Source: Gordonia hirsuta DSM 44140 = NBRC 16056
GTDB taxonomy: Bacteria > Actinomycetota > Actinomycetes > Mycobacteriales > Mycobacteriaceae
Assembly: GCF_000333015.1 (NCBI RefSeq)
Contig: NZ_BANT01000008.1
Location: 1-64,000, forward strand
Reading direction: 5' to 3'
Length of the DNA: 64,000 bases
Position numbers and translations under genes: made by a program. The notes beneath the pieces were generated by a model. It saw nothing but the letters and a program-made list of their open reading frames with translations. It was not told where the DNA came from and did no database searches. Below, piece by piece: positions 61,946-64,000 of the stretch (position 1 is its first letter; each line of letters opens with the position of its first letter).

Positions 61946-62258
61946 GACGGGACCTCCCTTTACATCTCACCTCGGCGAAGTCCTCCTGAACCGAAGGACG
62001 CCGCAAGCGAACCACAGCAGGGAGTCCAAGATCAATAGTCACACGTACCGCGCCGAACTCGGACGGTAGGGGCCGACCGGCCCGGGAGAGGTCAATCACA
62101 ACACGCGCGGGCCGCAGCCGGGTTTGACCAGGTAGCAACGCCGGAAATGGATCCGCGACCAGGCCCTTTGGGCCGAAGGTCCCAGACAGGGATTCGACGT
62201 AACCGAAGCGGTTACGCTACCGTATTTTCGTCATTGAACGAGGTAGGAGTCACCGACC
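61946..62258. promoter_or_regulatory. Divergent region with perfect palindrome before the flavodoxin gene
   Basis: CGTAACCG-AAG-CGGTTACG (62198-62216), 8-bp perfect arms, lies 43 nt upstream of the flavodoxin start, followed by TACCGTATT, a possible -10. GGCCC-TTT-GGGCC near 62163 is a small hairpin. No gene is seen in this 313-nt stretch. Confidence 0.45.
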
Positions 62259-62711
62259 ATGGCAGCAGTCATCCTTTACGGGACCGAGACCGGCACGGCG
62301 GAACTCGTCGCCGATGCGATCGCCGATGTGCTCGCAGCCGACTTCGACCCGTCGATCTACGATATGACCGACTTCGCCGCCGAGGACCTGGACCCCGAGG
62401 ACTTCCTCGTCGTGGTCTGCTCGACGTACGGCGAGGGCGAGCTCCCGTCCGGCGCCCTGCCGTTCGCCGATGAGCTCGACGACGTCAAGCCTGACCTGGC
62501 GGGGATGCGTTTCGCTGTGTTCGGGATGGGTGACAGCGTGTACGACGACACCTTCAACCGCGGCGGCGAGATCATGGCAGAGATGCTGTCCAAGCTCGGT
62601 GCCACGCAGGTCGGAGAGCATTTCCGTCACGATGCCAGCTCGACCATCAAGCCCGCCGCCGCCGGCGCCGATTGGGCCGAAGGCCTCAAAGCCGTCATCG
62701 CCGAGGGCTGA
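62259..62711 (+). CDS. Flavodoxin (MioC-like)
   Basis: A 150-aa FMN protein. The phosphate loop YGTETGTAELVAD, CSTYGEGELPSG and FGMGDSVYDDTFN (flavin loops) are complete. AGGAG lies upstream of ATG. Small soluble electron carrier; the partner is unknown. It could serve P450 or Rieske systems, as do FprB and KshB. Confidence 0.88.
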   Translation: MAAVILYGTETGTAELVADAIADVLAADFDPSIYDMTDFAAEDLDPEDFLVVVCSTYGEGELPSGALPFADELDDVKPDLAGMRFAVFGMGDSVYDDTFNRGGEIMAEMLSKLGATQVGEHFRHDASSTIKPAAAGADWAEGLKAVIAEG

Positions 62712-62726
62712 TCGGCCCCGCCGCAT

Positions 62727-63599
62727 TCAGGCCTGCACCGCGCGACGAGACTTCTCGTCGCGCGGTTTCGTATCCGAGACCGGATCGTGCCGAACGGCCG
62801 AATGCTGCGCGAGTTTGACCACCGCGACCGCAGCCACCAGCAGAATCGCCGTCAGCAGGATCGACTTTCCCACCCCGACCCGCAGGTTCTCCCCCAGCAG
62901 GATCACCCCCAGCGCCATCGAGACGGCCGGTTCCATCACATTCATCGCCGGGAACGACGTCTGGATGTCACCGGCGCCGAATGCCCGTTGCTGCGCCAGC
63001 ACCGCCAGCGCGATCACGATGGCCAGCAGGTAGACGTCGGCGTGCAGCAGGACCTCGGTCGGGGCGTGGATGATGTGCAACGCCACCGACTTGATCAGCA
63101 GCGCCGCGATACCGAACAGGGCACCGGAGGCGATGCCGTAACACAGCGCCTTGGTGTGTGCGGTGCGACAGCGTTCGGCCAGCACCACCATTCCGATCAG
63201 ACCCACGATCAGCACGGTCACGGTGATCGCCAGCAGCACCGGAGAGGCTCGCCGCTCCGACGGCACCGGCCGGGCGATCAGCAGGAACGTGACGACCGCG
63301 CCGACCAGCACCGCGCCCCACACCCAGTCCATGGTGGAGGGACGACGATGATCGATCTTGGCCTCCAGCGGCAGCGCGAACAGCACCGCCAGGACCACCA
63401 GCGGCTGGACCAACAGGATCGAGCCGAGGCCGAGCGCATACGCCTGGAAGCCGAAGCCGACCACTGCGATCGCTGCACCGAACCACCAGCCCTTGGCGAT
63501 CGCACCGCTGCGCTGGGATGCCTTCTGCCGCAGAACCGTGCCGGTCGCGATCAGGGCAGCGGCCAGCACGGCAAGCAGAGCCGGTACCCACGTGTGCAT
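62727..63599 (-). CDS. DMT-family multi-helix membrane protein
   Basis: A 290-aa protein from ATG 63599 with GGAGG upstream. Nine or ten hydrophobic helices (VPALLAVLAAALIATGTVLR, GSILLVQPLVVLAVLFALPL and others), like mycobacterial DMT-type (EamA-related, DUF6266/NIPA-like) transporters. A basic C-terminal tail (KPRDEKSRRAVQA) is encoded by the terminator hairpin region. Substrate unknown. Confidence 0.75.
   Translation of the reverse strand: MHTWVPALLAVLAAALIATGTVLRQKASQRSGAIAKGWWFGAAIAVVGFGFQAYALGLGSILLVQPLVVLAVLFALPLEAKIDHRRPSTMDWVWGAVLVGAVVTFLLIARPVPSERRASPVLLAITVTVLIVGLIGMVVLAERCRTAHTKALCYGIASGALFGIAALLIKSVALHIIHAPTEVLLHADVYLLAIVIALAVLAQQRAFGAGDIQTSFPAMNVMEPAVSMALGVILLGENLRVGVGKSILLTAILLVAAVAVVKLAQHSAVRHDPVSDTKPRDEKSRRAVQA
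62737..62766. terminator. Terminator inside the 3' end of the DMT gene
   Basis: ACCGCGCGACGAGA (62737-62750) and TCTCGTCGCGCGGT (62753-62766) form a 14-bp perfect stem with a 2-nt loop, followed by TTCGT on the plus strand. It ends the flavodoxin transcript 26 nt past its stop, while also encoding part of the opposing protein's tail. Confidence 0.75.
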
Positions 63600-63721
63600 C
63601 CCCTCCAGGCTATCGGGCCGGAGCGCCGCGATCTTCCCCAATGCCTCCGGTCTTGCTCACAGTGCGGGCGGGTTCGGCCGGGCCGGTCCGCCCGCAGCGC
63701 GCTTCGCGATACGGTCGAAGG

Positions 63722-64000
63722 GTGATCCTCCGCGACCCCGAGCCCGAAGACCTTCCGTATCTTCGCCGCTGTGTGACGCTCGCCAGACACGCCGTCGAGG
63801 TGGGCGACGAACCGTTCGGGTCGTGCCTGGTGCTCGAGGGCAACACCTTGTTCGAGGACTTCAACCATGTCTCCGGCGGAGACCACACCCGGCACCCGGA
63901 GTTCGCGATCGCCCGCTGGGCCGCCAAGAACCTGACGTCCGAGCAGCGCCGAGCCGCGGTGGTCTACACCTCCGGCGAACACTGCCCGATGTGCGCGGCC
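63722..64000 (+). CDS. Nucleoside deaminase (partial, C-terminus beyond window)
   Basis: The first 93 codons from GTG 63722. The zinc His/Glu motif TRHPEFAIARWAA and the Cys motif SGEHCPMCAA of the cytidine/deoxycytidylate deaminase fold are visible. Similar to tRNA adenosine/guanine deaminase-like proteins. GAAGG lies directly before the start. The gene is cut by the window end. Confidence 0.82.
   Translation, partial: MILRDPEPEDLPYLRRCVTLARHAVEVGDEPFGSCLVLEGNTLFEDFNHVSGGDHTRHPEFAIARWAAKNLTSEQRRAAVVYTSGEHCPMCAA

Overview
The window is high-GC, densely packed DNA from a mycolate-type actinobacterium of the order Mycobacteriales. A Gordonia-like organism fits best. This is inferred from content: a mycofactocin cluster, KstR-type operators, kshB, an NDMA-dependent alcohol dehydrogenase, Mce-associated membrane proteins, DUF3558 lipoproteins, F420-type (LLM) enzymes and many GTG starts. 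No marker gene was compared with a database. No tRNA or rRNA gene, insertion sequence, integrase or CRISPR array was seen.

Region 1 (1-12.2 kb) is the mycofactocin locus, and it is split. mftA-B-C-D (9261 to 6253, minus) and mftE-F-G (2756 to beyond base 1, minus) are separated by about 3.5 kb. That gap holds an alpha-methylacyl-CoA racemase, a mycofactocin-type SDR with a KstR-like operator, and an AbiEi/DUF559 nuclease-fold gene bracketed by short inverted repeats. mftR is divergent from mftA. Its last codons contain a perfect KstR motif and overlap the start of kshB, which is followed by a ferredoxin reductase. Cofactor biosynthesis and steroid ring hydroxylation are therefore physically interlocked.

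Region 2 (12.2-27.9 kb) holds mixed genes. They are an XRE regulator, a DoxX protein, a 0.5-kb intergenic array of short words, and four Mce-associated genes overlapping by 4 nt each. Then come a CYP136-like P450/TetR/SDR operon, menC, an MpaB-type oxygenase, a second DUF559 gene with a 20-bp perfect hairpin at its stop codon, an alpha/beta hydrolase, an EamA transporter, a frameshifted VWA lipoprotein and a nitrobindin.

Region 3 (28-38.8 kb) starts with the str operon (rpsL-rpsG-fusA-tuf, minus) and a divergent MFS transporter. An AcoR/MimR-like activator follows, then an aldehyde dehydrogenase and an NDMA-dependent alcohol dehydrogenase. That alcohol dehydrogenase belongs to a family that needs mycofactocin, which links it functionally to region 1.

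Region 4 (38.9-51.5 kb): after xthA comes a nine-gene minus-strand operon of the acyclic-terpene (Atu) / branched acyl-CoA type. It holds a TIGR03084 protein, AtuA, two acyl-CoA dehydrogenases, a biotin carboxylase, two carboxyltransferases, an enoyl-CoA hydratase and TetR. A perfect palindromic operator precedes it. One of the dehydrogenases appears to carry an internal in-frame deletion.

Region 5 (51.5-64 kb) holds hotdog thioesterases, an amidohydrolase, a quinone oxidoreductase and an LLM oxidoreductase. FprB and an acyl-ACP thioesterase face each other across a third KstR-like operator. An S4-domain/DUF3558-lipoprotein gene fusion, a MioC-type flavodoxin, a DMT-family protein and a partial nucleoside deaminase follow.
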